A stretch of DNA of 64,000 nt from Isoetes taiwanensis. Lineage: Eukaryota > Streptophyta > Lycopodiopsida > Isoetales > Isoetaceae. The stretch spans positions 186,001 through 250,000 of the forward strand of contig JAJEKV010000054.1 in NCBI GenBank assembly GCA_021234155.1, given 5' to 3'. How positions within the stretch are numbered: position 1 is the first letter of the stretch; each line of letters opens with the position of its first letter. A program made the translations under genes and the position numbers. The notes under the pieces were generated by a model. It was not told the DNA's origin and did not search any database. It saw nothing but the letters and a program-made list of their open reading frames with translations. Shown piece after piece: positions 35,196-47,111 of the stretch.

Positions 35196-36978
35196 CATAT
35201 TTGATTGCAGAAAGGGGCATTTGCAGAAAGGGGCATGTCTATGAGTAAAACTTTTAAATTCGTGGATGCTTTGTACAAAACAACAGGTTTTGTATTTTAG
35301 AACTGCAAAATCGCAACCCCAAGGGTTGTAGATTTTTTGGCATTCTATATGTAGATGAGTTTTTTGGAGCATTTTTTGGCATTCTATATGTAGATGAGCT
35401 TCTGCAGCACCTAACGATGTGCATGTTCAACAGATGAAAGATGACTGCATATCTGATCCTGAGCCTCCAAGTGTGCCAGATGCTACAAGGTCAAAAAGGT
35501 TTATGTCCCATTTTCTGAAATGCAGGCTAAAGATAAACTAGCTTTTAAAAGGTCCAAATATACAGAATAAATTGCTGAACCCAGTTTTCTACTTGCAAAA
35601 GGTAATATCTGCTCTAATTCGTTCTTGGAGTTCCTATTTGTTCACGCTGTCTTGGAATATTAGAAGAGAAGACATTGGAACAGTGACAAATGCGCTTATT
35701 AGATCTATTTTTGTACTTGCAAAATGTATTTATCTTTTGTACTTAACATTAGAGTATATTATTCACATGACGTAAAAATAATATCTGTATCTGTATCTAA
35801 TTCTTTTGTAAACGAATGCATATAGGGGCAAATAAGAAAACCAATTTGAAGGATAGTTGGGAATATTTCCATCTCTAATTTTTACATCATAGTCTTGAAT
35901 GTTCAAACGCCATTAACTATTTTTGTTTGTTGTGCATTCAGGGATATATTGGCACTCTAGAAACTTCCGCTATATCTATGACTTCCACTCTTACGTTGAG
36001 GTAATAAAAAAATGCAAAGTTTGAGAGCAGAAGAATGTAATATACTGTTCGCTGCGAAAAAACTGTTTTCAATGTGTTTTAAGATGCATTGATTTCACAC
36101 GAAAAATCTAAAAGGTAAGGCGCAAGCTTGCAGCATTAAATGCACTTTTAAATGACGTAAATGTCCATATTATTTCTTCGTCTTTGTACCAGGTGAGAAG
36201 ACCAATGGATATACCTTTTTCTGATGTATTTATGTTAACATGAATATAAAAAATCCTTGCCTTAAAAAAAAAAAAGAAGAAGACCAATGGAGAACATATG
36301 TGGTCACATGAATCTGTCTAAAAATGCTTTCAGATTCTTGAAACACAGATCGACTACATATATGTAAAATTTCTGTGTTAGTGTAATGAATGTGTATTTG
36401 CTACTCTTAAGTGCCATGCTCATTCTGGATAGAGAGAGGCTTGATGTTCTTAATCCTTATATTCAAGAATAGAATGATCTCTCATGCAAACGCCATGCTT
36501 GCTTGAGGGCCAGAGCATGTTTTACTTCCAACTTGAAATTATTCTGGGTTTCCAATTGCTCGACGTATACAATTGAACATTGAAAACTTTATGTGCCCTG
36601 CCTATAAGCATTTTCTCAGTCATTGTACAACCATGATTTGCACCTTTTATCACCTAATGCTGTATAATGACGTTTCTTTGAAAAGAAAAGAGATATCAAA
36701 TGTTTGCCAAGAATTTTAACAAGTTCATTTCCAATCTCAAAATTGCAAGATCATGTAGAAAAAATTATATCCGACAAAAGTAGGAGCCCAAAAAAAAAAG
36801 CAAAGGATAAAGATCTTGATTTTTCTTCATTATTGATAGGCAAGTGGAACAAATTATGCATATTTACTTAAAATGTTTTTGGGGTTTCTCGGTAATGCCG
36901 GTGTGCCCTTTTTCAGGTATAACTTTTCGCACCTGAAAATATATTCGGTCAACTCACGGCCAACTCGCCTTTTCTGGC
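35196..36978. other. Unassigned DNA
   Basis: AT-rich sequence with no supported gene. A 27-bp phrase containing TTTTTTGGCATTCTATATG is repeated at about 35334 and 35371, and GCAGAAAGGGGCAT is doubled near 35210. An exon-like piece after TTCAACAG at about 35434 (MKDDCISDPEPPSVPDATRS) has a weak donor and no partner exon. Confidence 0.3.
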
Positions 36979-37006
36979 TTTTTTTTTTTTTTTTTTTTTT
37001 TTTTTT
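36979..37006. repeat. Poly(T) run
   Basis: Twenty-eight consecutive T. Read on the minus strand it is a poly(A) tail that could end a retroposon whose body would lie to the right. No SINE or LINE body could be identified there. An 18-bp phrase, TCCTTTATTTGGTGGAGT, is doubled at about 37090-37127. Confidence 0.9.
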
Positions 37007-37937
37007 GTGTGTTCCCTCTTCACGGTGGGCAGTGGGTAATGTTACGACAAATTATCCTGAGAGGATAAGGGGCAGGGGATTCTCCGCCATCTTCCTTTAT
37101 TTGGTGGAGTTCCTTTATTTGGTGGAGTTTAAATCTTAGGGCAGATCGTAGGAGCAAGTTTTTTGAGATGCTTACCATCGCCACAAGCATCTTGAAAGGC
37201 ACAAGAACTTCCACAACATTCACAACATCTCGCAACATCCAAGCAATTTCCTAGGTTCTAAAAGGAATAACAATTTGATAGTGAGATGTTGTATTAATGT
37301 TTAATAGATCTAATCCAGCCAAATGTGTTTTTCTTTACAATTGCTTTGCCATATGAAATGCAATAATGTCCAATGTTCAATACCCTTAGCCCAACATGAA
37401 AATTAACACCTCCATTTACAACGTTGCCCAGGTGTCTCTGCCAACTACATTTGCCCAACGTATTATTATATATTCACATTTTATATTCTATTTTGGACTA
37501 ACTCATGCACATCGACATGCGTACCCCATTTGTCTACTATAATCACAGAGAATGCAATAATAAAAAATATGTTGACAAAACCATGGTCTTACAATGCCAA
37601 ACCATTGTAAAGTTGCAACTACTTTCACTTCCATTTTCAAATTGCTCACACGTCTCCACCAATTACATATACCTATATTTGCCTAGATATATCTATTTTG
37701 AACTAACATATGCATACCAAAGAGCACCTTTCTATCATTTTTGCATGTCATAAGCACATAGGATGTTACGAAATCGATGAACAACTTGCAGGCATACATG
37801 TTTATTAGTTTTTTTAATGGTTTGTATCTTTCATGTCGGTAAAATACCTTCATATCTTCGCACAAAATGGTCCACCTATGGAATACCTAGAATATCTATA
37901 AACACCGTTGCATCTATTTCACTTACCTGTGACTAAT

Positions 37938-37966
37938 GCCCGGCATCGCCGGGCACACGTTTCTAG
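37938..37966 (+). mobile_element. Helitron 3' terminus
   Basis: A perfect hairpin GCCCGGC-ATC-GCCGGGC is followed after eight bases by CTAG and then T. Hairpin plus CTRR, with insertion between A and T, is the defining 3' end of plant Helitrons. The host sequence starting at that T (37967) is the duplicated block whose other copy at 33846/33847 reads A|T without the element. The 5' TC end and the element length could not be fixed; its body presumably covers part of 35-37.9 kb. Confidence 0.75.
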
Positions 37967-38424
37967 TAGTGTAGAATTTATACCAATTTACTTAAGATCG
38001 TTACCCTTTTTTCTAACGTTGCAATTTAGTGGAAGGAAATTGACATGTTATGAATGGTTGATTGCAAGGGCCTAAATATATTGATAATTATTGGCTATTC
38101 GTTGTTGAAAGAATAGAGTTTATGCTTGCCCGAAATGAAATGTGGACTCAAACTTTGAGAGAGATTAGGGTTAGTCCAAGTAAAACAGGTTCCAAAAGAG
38201 AGTACAAAATTTCCAAACTTATTGATAGCAATAACGGTACCTTCGCACCAGCCGTTAAGTTAGCATTAGGTTATTTTTTGTAACTACCTAGTTAAACTAA
38301 TTGCGGTGGCCTTTACTGCGTCTTCTCGCGCTACAACTGATAACGGGTAGCCTGCCATATCATTATAGGTCTTGTAGACATTCCGATATAGTTTCCATGT
38401 CATATTCCCGCATTTGCACCCGTT
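37967..38424 (+). repeat. Duplicated block, copy B
   Basis: This copy of 33847-34290 starts directly after the Helitron CTAG. It differs by a 13-bp insertion near 38099 and a handful of substitutions. The sequence after it (GCGGTGCATGATCGCCC...CTGCAATGCAGCC) looks like a more diverged, GC-richer version of its own right end. Confidence 0.92.
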
Positions 38425-38756
38425 AGATCCGCGTTTGCGGTGCATGATCGCCCGAAGTTACTGTTGCCGCCTCAAGCCCGAGTTGGCAGCCTCCTCCTGT
38501 GCCATGTCTGATTACGTGCAGCCTGCCACATCAGCACAGGTCTTCTACGACATGGGGAGATGGTTACCATGCCTGCAATGCAGCCTTTCATGCACTGGAC
38601 TTGAAGGAGCTAGATTGTAAAGAGTCAAGTCTTGAGATGTTAATTTGTTATCCATCTCTTTCTTAAAATGTTGTTGTTTATTCCTCAGTTCAGTTTTCTT
38701 TTGAATTCTTTTCTGGCTGCCATTAACTTTAGCATAAGGAGTCCATTGTTGGAGAT

Positions 38757-40343
38757 TTAATTGAGCCGAGTTTTGAGGGTACCTTTTGTTTTGATGATGC
38801 ATATAACCACTTTGATCATTTTGAAAATGGTTATTTTGTCATTTTCTGGATATACTCCAAATCTGAGGTTATCCACTTGTTTTCCTTTTTTATTCTGACC
38901 TTCTGCCCCTCCTATGTCCATTGTCTTCTGGCAAGTGAGGTTGGAGAGATGCCTGGCATTGCAATTTTCGCAGAAATTTGGTAATCCTACCCATCTCAAA
39001 TGCAAACTAATTTGTTTGCCAAAGAAGTCTATCAGAGGAATAGAGGTGGGAATAGGTTTGGAAATATCAAGTTGAATATAACATTTAGGGGGCTTATCGG
39101 GGGAAAATTCAGTGGAGATATAGGTTCCAATGGAGTTAAAATGTTAGAGAAGCATTCCTCACTCCAGTATATAGGGGAAAGATCATCATGCTGACAGAAG
39201 CAATGCAAAATTTCTCAAAGTCACTGATAGGAATGAAAGGATTCCATTTCAAAAAGGAAATTTGGGAGGTGTCAAAGGTTGATCGACCCAGCTTGAGCAT
39301 GAAGTTTGTAGTTCTATCATTGCCACATTCCACAAGGAGATAAGGATAATTAAACCAGTAAATGGAGTTTATGATAATTCCTTTGTGAAGTCTTAGCAGG
39401 TGATTCCATAATTTTTCAACACTAATTCCAACTCTATCTACACAAATAATGATAACAGTAGAGGATAGGGATTCAAATTTTGAAGCAATAGAAGAATTGT
39501 TCCTTTGTAGAGTTGGAGATTAGGCCGAGTCATGTATTGCAAATTGTAGAATTCTTGAGTGAGATCTATCAGATAGAACTTATGTACATTAGCATCTAGA
39601 TTAGGAGCGACATTGTCGACCCCAGGATCCTTAGAAAGATTGCCCCATTGTGGAACATCTGAGGAGAAATGTTGCATTTCTTTAGAAAGAAAGTTCAAAT
39701 CAACAAAATCCCCAAATTTAAACACTTTAGAGGGATCAAAATGGAAAGAACTTAACTGCTTTTGGAGATCGCCTCTCTGATCTTGAGGAAGAAGCATAAC
39801 CTTATGAAGGAAAATTAGAGTATTGGCATTTCGGTTTTTTGAAATATTTGAGTTTTTTGAATTTTCGAGCATTTTAGCCATAAATTGAAAAAACAGGGAA
39901 GGGAAATAGAAGAATAGAGGCGAGGATCGAGCAAGGAACGGAAAAGTAGATGAGAAGGCAAGACAAATTAAGCAGGAGACCGATTGATTAGGTAGAAGGA
40001 CCAAATAATTGCCATAAAATGCAAGACCAGAAAAGAGTTGAAACTTGTAGTCTTCCGAGAAAACTTTGACTGAAGTCTTTTTTTCTGTCCAATTACAAAA
40101 TACCTGAAAGATTGTTGTAGGTGAGATATTTTTCTTGCCTGTGAATTCAAGAAGCCAGGAGTCAATAATTTTGCTCTCAAATCCCTCTGAGCAAGGGACA
40201 AAGGTATATTCAAGTGTGAAAAGATAGTCCGGGAATGTCTGCTTGAACACCAATTGATCCCAAAGTTCAGAGAATGATCCTTGAAGAAAACCACAGGTAA
40301 TTCTCTGATCCTGCTTCAGAATTACAAAGAAATTCCCATCCAT
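38757..40343 (-). mobile_element. LINE ORF1-like remnant
   Basis: The minus strand has a 301-codon frame (40343-39438). In other frames it is followed by ECGNDRTTNFMLKLGRSTFD and a cysteine motif, WVGLPNFCENCNARHLSNLTC. A helical domain followed by a CCHC-like knuckle, with WNPFIPISDFEKF between, fits ORF1 of plant L1-type LINEs (DUF4283 type). The frame shifts at least twice, there is no endonuclease or reverse transcriptase, and the copy is inactive. A host gene fragment is the main alternative. Confidence 0.4.
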
Positions 40344-42934
40344 ATATAGCCTAAAACGAGGAGAATCTGCTGGTTGCTAGGCTTCTACAAGGCCAGCAAT
40401 CAAATTAGCTAAAGATTCGATTCAGAAGCAAAATTTGTGATGAGATTTCATCAAGAAAATGTTTGAATCGAATAAGACAAGAGATTCAAGAAAAATGGCA
40501 CATTTTGTCGACGTGTACCACCATTACATTGTTTTCTAGCAGAGGACATGCTTGATTTAGGATAAAAATATTTTGTTGGGTGCAATAAGACATACATTTG
40601 GATTGCCTCCAAAAGAGACAGTACTACTTCAGGACAAGCTAATCTTATCCTTGAAGCCTGGGTCTCCCTTTTTATTGCTTTATTTATATTAAGCATATGC
40701 AATACAGCACTATAGAATGGAGATGTATAGGTACATGCTAATCCTTGGATGGATTAAACCTATCAAACGAAATAAACCTATGCGCATTACCTTTCATATC
40801 CAACAATATATCATAAACAAGAGAAGAGCATTAGAGGATATTTTGGAAGATATTTGTGCTAAGCATAAGCTACTGAGGTTGCAACTTAACAAGTGGAAGG
40901 CATGTGGTTGGGGCCCAATCTAAGATCAAGTTCGAGTACATCAATGCAAATTTATGGGCAAGTTGGAATAGCCTACGTTGGTGCATTTTTCTTTCAATTT
41001 GGTGAAGAGCAACAATGTAAAACCTATGGTCTAAGACAAATGGTACCCTACATGAGACAATGGAGACAATTAAAAGGAAAAAAAAGGGGGGAAGAGAGAA
41101 AGGGTGGGAAAAAGAGGAAAATGAGTATAGGAAAATAAGAAAAGAACACAAATGCGGAAAGGCATGGGAAAAGAGAAAAGGGAAAAGGAAAAGGAAAAGA
41201 AAAGAAAGGAAAACGGATCAGGAAAGGAGAATAACAGGAAAAAAATCCATTAGGAAAAGGAAAAGGGAAGGGAAGCGGGGGAGCGAGGGAAAAGGGGAAG
41301 AAAACATGGGAAAAGAAAAAGAGAAAAGAAAAAGGAAGGGGAAAAAGAAAAAAATATCACACGGGAAAAAGAGAAGTGGGAAAGGGTATAGGATTATGAG
41401 AACCAGTAGGCGCCACGTGGCACCAAAGATACATCTAATAGAGTCCATTCTAAAGAGGGGAAGATACAAAAATATCCTAAATCAGACCACCCATCTCAAA
41501 TCCCGTATTAAAAGAGGGATGCAAGAGGCAATTGGATGATGCTATTATGGCAACAAGATCTCATGCTACAGAAAAATTCATGAGGAGAAAGGGATACATA
41601 CTTGTAGACACTTATGCTGCTTAACTCCTTAGAGACACCAATTTGTAATGTTGTAGCAAATGTAGATGAAGTTCATGACACATCTCCTGCTCCAACAATC
41701 TTTTAGGATAGCCAAGATCATAACAGCTAAGATGATGATAATTCAAGTTGCATTGCATGCAGCGGAGAGGATACTCATATACGGGACTAGAGGCTGAGAA
41801 AAAGAAAAAGCATTGTTGTTAACGGTCATGAATGTACCTATCTAATGTTTGAGAAACCTGACGATTACTGAACTAATCCAGATTGCAACGTAATGCTTTA
41901 ATCTAGTCCATAGTTCTGATAAAAGTTCTCTCCTCATACCACCTAAGAAAAATATGTGTTGTGGACGCTTTGTACAGGAAAGAGGATGAAAATTACGTTG
42001 CAAGCATTGGGATTTGGGAATTTTGAAAACTAATGAGTTGGCTTTGTTATGTTCACAAGTTTTATGCAAGAATGTGAGTTGCTACTTGTATCCAAAAGGT
42101 GGGCCTTAGAGTCACCAAGAAATATTAAGATCTTTTTGTTATGTATTCATGTTTTGATTCATTTTGTTGCAATTCAATTCCATATTTAGAGCAAATGCAA
42201 CACATTTTGAAGAAATTAACTCTCTTCAAACCCTTCTAGTTTATCTAAATTTGTTTTGGAGGGTTAAGATGCTAATGGCAATCTGCCTTTGGCATCTCAA
42301 TCCTCTCTCCTACTAATAAAAACTGATATGATCATGAAGGTAGAAAAGGGAAAGTGATTTTGCGTTGCAATTAAATGCTTGATGTTTCTGATTAAAAAAA
42401 TATGGCCCTTTTTTCACGACATTGATGTCTTATATTTATTAAGATATTATTGGGCCACATAGGCATATAAGATAGGCTGGTTTTTCCATTGCAACTTATA
42501 AGACATGTCTCATAGTCATTCCATACATCTTATTTTCTTCCTGGAAAAACCCCCCGCCACAAAATACGACACCTAATCCTATTCAATCAGAGTGCTTCTT
42601 TGCCTAAAATTTAGGGTGGCACAAAAAAGAGTTTGGAGTGAATTATTAATGCCAGAACTGCCATTGCTGGATTCGAAGCATCTGATTGTACTGCAAATAT
42701 GGAATGGAATGGAGGCTGCAGGTCGGATTTTGTTGCCATAAAAATTTGTAAGTCGGATTGCCATAAATAAAAAATTATAGGTCGAAAATTGCAGGTCAGA
42801 TTGCCACAGATGGAAAGTTGCTCAATTTTGTTGGGCTTGATTCTATTGGCAGACCGAAGCTTAACAAAGCAACTGTATTGGATAGGGCAGAGAAGGTCTG
42901 GAATCAGGATCCTTCCTCCAAAGTACATGCTTAG
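40344..42934. other. Unassigned DNA with a long polypurine tract
   Basis: No gene is supported. From about 41060 to 41395 the plus strand is almost entirely purine (GGAAAAGA-type runs). Lys/Arg/Glu-rich frames there are by-products of the composition. A segment at 42400-42545 (GGCCCTTTTTTCACGA ... ATAAGACATGTCTCATAG) is an inverted relative of 59605-59772 and may be a short interspersed element. Confidence 0.4.
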
Positions 42935-42939
42935 AAAGC

Positions 42940-43542
42940 TGTTTAGGGTCTGGGTTCGGGAACTCCTGCAAGACAGCCCTTCTGTGAGGACCCGTGGATC
43001 AAACAGGAGAATCCGGTAGCTGTGTCACGCGGGATTTGCAAAAGAAACAAGGAAAAGAAGGAAAGAGAGAACAAATGAAAAGAATAAGAACACAATGATG
43101 AGAACAAAACTCTTTGATATCAATGATGATACATGAGCTCTCGCAATCGAGAGGAAGCATAAGTGAGATAAGACCAAAAACTCATCTAGCCCGTGAAGGC
43201 TAGCTCTACTCATATATATAGTACAATGGCCTTTGGCCCAACATAGATACTCTGTCAGATCTTGGTGCCGACTCCTAGAAGGAGGCCTGATTTGCAGGAA
43301 TGCTGGCGGTGCCTCTTGAGGTGCCTGAAGTCACGCTAACGCTGACGCTGGCGGTGACAGCCCGTCACTTGTCTGCTCTCGACCTCTTCGTGCATGTGGC
43401 CTTCGTGGTCTGCTGCTTGGCTGGCAGCTTGGGCTTCTGCGGGGCCTTTGACGACTGACCTGTGCCTGACTGAGGATCCTTGGCCTTGACCTGGTCCGTC
43501 GTGTGCATAAATAGTCATGTACCAGGACGTACAGGACTAACA
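42940..43542 (-). repeat. 3' LTR of copy B
   Basis: A 603-bp LTR reading TGTTAGTCCTGTACG ... GACCCTAAACA on the minus strand. It is preceded on that strand by the polypurine tract GGTTGGGGGGAG at 43543-43557. A TATATATA run lies near 43215, a plausible promoter element. Confidence 0.95.
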
Positions 43543-46500
43543 CTCCCCCCAACCAAACGACACTCGGGGTGAAGAAAAGGGGGAAGTGTTTCTGATGACG
43601 GAAACCCAGCAGTCTGAAATGCATCCTCACGAGTATGAGGACGGGGGCCATTATGATAGTTGCCATTGAGATCTTGGCGTGTCTGAAGAGCTGCAGGAGT
43701 GTTGAGACCGAGGGCAGGATGAGCGTCAATGAGAAATCCTGAACGTACCATGTCTTCAAGGGCAGCGTGTGCGTCAGCAGGTATAAACTGGCATTCCATG
43801 AGAAGGCAGGTCTGGAGTCCGAAGGCACTGACGCTGGCATTCGGGTTGCAATAAAATATAGGGCGTTGTCGATTTAGAGAGCTTAACAGGAGGCACTTTA
43901 AAGCAGCAAAAAAACCTGCTTGGCAATGGACTGAGGGATCCGGTGAGGTGGCGGCATTTGTCAAAAAGCTATCAAGACCGTGGACAGCATGAGTGGGCGT
44001 CTGCCAACCACGCTCATTAAGGATGTAGATCCAATTTGCTGTGTGGTCCAAGGTGGCACCATTCTCCCAATTGGAGCGTCGAACAAAGCGCGGATCCCAG
44101 CGGAGGTCTGGAGAAATCTGAGGAGGAGTCCACCCAGCGTGGCCGTCCAGGACCTTGGTCCAAAAGGGAAGACGCCAGTCGGAGGTGAGAAATCTTGGGT
44201 GCGGAGGTACACCTAATGAAGCATATGGAGAGTGAGCCAGTCCCGTGGGCGTGGGCTGCTGAGCCTGCTCCCCGAATTCACGAACAAGAGCACGGCACCA
44301 CTGGTCCCAATCTGAGGCAGAGGGCTGAGTATAGACCGGAGGATTAACCCAACCCGTGGGTATGGTCTTGCTTTCCAGAAGGCCACGCAGTTGATTGTAG
44401 CCTCCTAAGTGCTGCATATAAATTTGGGCAAACTGAAGATCCTCAGGATGTGCTAGATTCTTCCGCACATGTTCCAGTGTTTCTGCTTGCCACAGAGGTA
44501 AGTGATGAGCAAGCTCAGGCATGTACTCGGATCCAAGAGTGTGAGATCGATCATGATCCTGTAAATACGGGTTGGTGTCCAATAACAACCAGTGAGCATG
44601 GGGGTTGCCTTGAAAAATTCGATGTGCCTCATCCCTGAATTTGTCTTGTGAATCAACCAGATAAAAATCATGAAAAATATACGCCATCGGCTGAACAACT
44701 CGGAAGATGACCAAATCAGGATTCTCACAGTTGATGAGATCAAATACTAAGAGGGCACAGAGTAAACCTTTGTCCTCAACAGAAAGGTCCGGCCAGATCC
44801 TTAGAAAATCCACGCTGCGTAGTGGTTGTGCATTAACCTAGCCGTCTGCCGCGTACCACTTCAGAAGAAAAAGGTGGCGTCGGGCAACCACATAATCCAG
44901 ATAACTGGAAGGAGTGGAGAAATCTACAGGAATGCGGCTAGCTATATCAATATAGCCCTCTTGTTTATTTTGGGCTTCTTCTGCTGACTGAACAGCTTGC
45001 TGGAGTTGATGTTCGAGGTCGCGGATCTGATTATCCTTTTCTAGCAGGAGACATGATTGATCACGGAACCGTTTGTGAGGAAGCGTGCCATGTGAAGAGG
45101 ATTGCGCAGGAGTATGGAGTCGAAGCGTGGCAATCTCTGCATCATCAAGGATTTTTTGTTTCTGTGATTCTGTAAGCTGAGTCTGAAGAGATGTGACCTG
45201 ACTTTGCAGCGTGGTCAGTTGGTCTTGGAGAGAGGGGAGCTGCTCGTTGCGCTCTTTGAGCTCTTGAAGTTGAATGTTGTAATTTTGAGAGAGCGCAGTG
45301 TACATGGTGTTAAGTTCTGCAAGGGCTTTATCCTTGTCGCCAAGGAGAGTATCCTTGTCTTTGATCTGCTCAAGCAATTCCTGAATGGTGGATTATAACT
45401 GAGCCTGTTGATCAGCAAGCAGGCTTGTCTGATCTTGTGCATTCTTGAGATCTTCACGGGTCTGTAAAAGAGCCTCGTGCTTGTGTTGAAGTTTGTCTTC
45501 CAGGGATTGAACTTGCGTGTGGGCAGCTTGAAGATCCCTGTGAAGTGCTTCCGTGGCTTCCATGTAGGCTTGAACACCATTCATGAAGACTTCTTGGGAG
45601 TCCTGTAGCTTGTGAACAACAACTTGGACATCTTGCTGGTATTGATACAGGGCTTGGCGAGAAGGTGGAGGCGCAGGGCCCTGTTGGTGATGGGTCTGTG
45701 ACGTCTGAGAATTTTGATGAGAAGTTGTGGGCATGGATTCCGTGGAGGAAGAAGAGACAGAAATAGGCTTGGCGTTTTGTTGAACATTATCAGGAGAAAG
45801 AGGGGGGCGGGAAGCTTCAGCCTGCTGGTTTTGAGGAAGGGAATGAAAGGATTGATGAGTGGATGCACGAGAAGTGGAAGGGGACCCTGGGCGGGTGACA
45901 GGTATATAATGACGGATGATGGCCTGGAGGTGAGCACGCACAGAAGTGTCGAAGCCAGAAGAAGGTGCTGCACGGACGCAATCAATTTCATGGAGAAGTC
46001 TGAGGAACAAAATTTGTGGCCAATCAATAGGATGAGTGGAATAGACAGCCATAATGACAATGTTATAAAACTGTTTATTGATATGGGTATTCTTGATGGA
46101 ATACCCATAGAATTTTCGCCACAGAAACTTTACAAAAGTATCGTGGGACTTTGCAATGTTGGTGAGTCGATGCATGTTGGCTTGATAAGGAGCTGCGCCA
46201 TACTGAGTGACATCCTGGTCCTGTAAGGCAGCCCAAGATAAAGAAGGTCTGGTAAGAGGAATGTGGAATACCTCAGAAAGCAGAACCGGAGTAAGCAAAA
46301 TGGTGGTTCCATCGACCGTGGTGGCGTATCCTTCCGGGCTGTTGATCATATGAGCAACAAACTGCTTCAGTTGCTCTGGATTTGGTGCAGGGAGTTCCTG
46401 TGTGGAAAATGCATAAAGCCCATGGCGTTTGGCCACGGCACGACTTGGACCTGCTAGGGTATCTCGAAAAGTTGGTGTTGAGAAAGTCACCGACTCAAAA

Positions 46501-46559
46501 AGAGCAGGATCCCTTGGAGCAGAAGCTTGAAGTTGAGGAAATTTGGGTGGAGCAGCCAT
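43515..46559 (-). mobile_element. Post-pol sense ORF region of copy B (coiled-coil protein)
   Basis: Downstream of integrase, in the position of the env-like ORF of Athila elements, the sense strand carries a long coding region in three open segments. The N-terminal part starts at 46559 (MAAPPKFPQLQ) and has a globular domain with QLKQFVAHMINSPEGY and LSEVFHIPLTRP, faintly like the plant-mobile-domain or PF20167 type. The middle is Gln/Leu-rich coiled coil (QDQLTTLQSQVTSLQTQLT). The C-terminal part has DWRLPFWTKVLDGHAGW and is the section retained in copy A. I see no signal peptide or membrane span, so an envelope role is not supported. The region has about two breaks. Confidence 0.6.
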
Positions 46560-47015
46560 GGTGACGAGCTTCGGAAAGGAACTGGAAGAGCGGATGTGAG
46601 AAGCCGGAGTGCGGAGAGCAGAAGACGAAAACGAAGATAGACGAAAAGGTTTTAGGGCGCACAAGTTGTGGCGAAGGGGCGTGATGAGGATGAAACAGCA
46701 ACCGTTGATGGTGCCAAGTGGCGAGAGATGCAAAGAAGGCGATTGAGAGGCAAAAATTTGGCTAAGTCCCCAAGCAGTTAAGGGAGAAGCGATGAACGGT
46801 GGAGATGAGACGTGAATGAACAATCGGAGGTGACAGCTGGCGAAGGTACAAACATTAATGTGCGACGGGCGTGAGAGGAAGGAATGTCATTTAATGCTGG
46901 CAACTCGAAGTGGGATATCATAAAAAGGAAGTGTCAGAAGGTACCATGGTTAGATATGCGGCAGGAGAAAAGATTTTGGATTTAGAAAGAGCCTTGCATT
47001 GCAACCACGTTGGCG

Positions 47016-47067
47016 ATTGGCTGATTGGTCCACGTCAACAGGGTGCCAGTCAGTTTGGCTATATAAG
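47016..47067 (+). promoter_or_regulatory. Promoter of the antisense ORF (copy B)
   Basis: Two GATTGG (reverse CCAAT) boxes at 47015-47020 and 47023-47028 are followed by CCACGT and then by a TATA box, CTATATAAG, at 47059-47067. The ATG lies 45 bases further on. The TATA box, the CGAGCAGTGG after it and the GATTG-CCACGT block recur in copy A. The same 550-bp spacer separates this ORF from the divergent post-pol sense ORF starting at 46559. Confidence 0.6.
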
Positions 47068-47111
47068 ACGAGCAGTGGTCGAAGCTGAGACACCAGTTCG
47101 CGATCAGGAGC

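Noticed and set aside
41060-41539. 159-codon Lys/Arg/Glu-rich frame
   Set aside because: It lies in the polypurine tract. The composition excludes stops, and there is no domain or splice signal.
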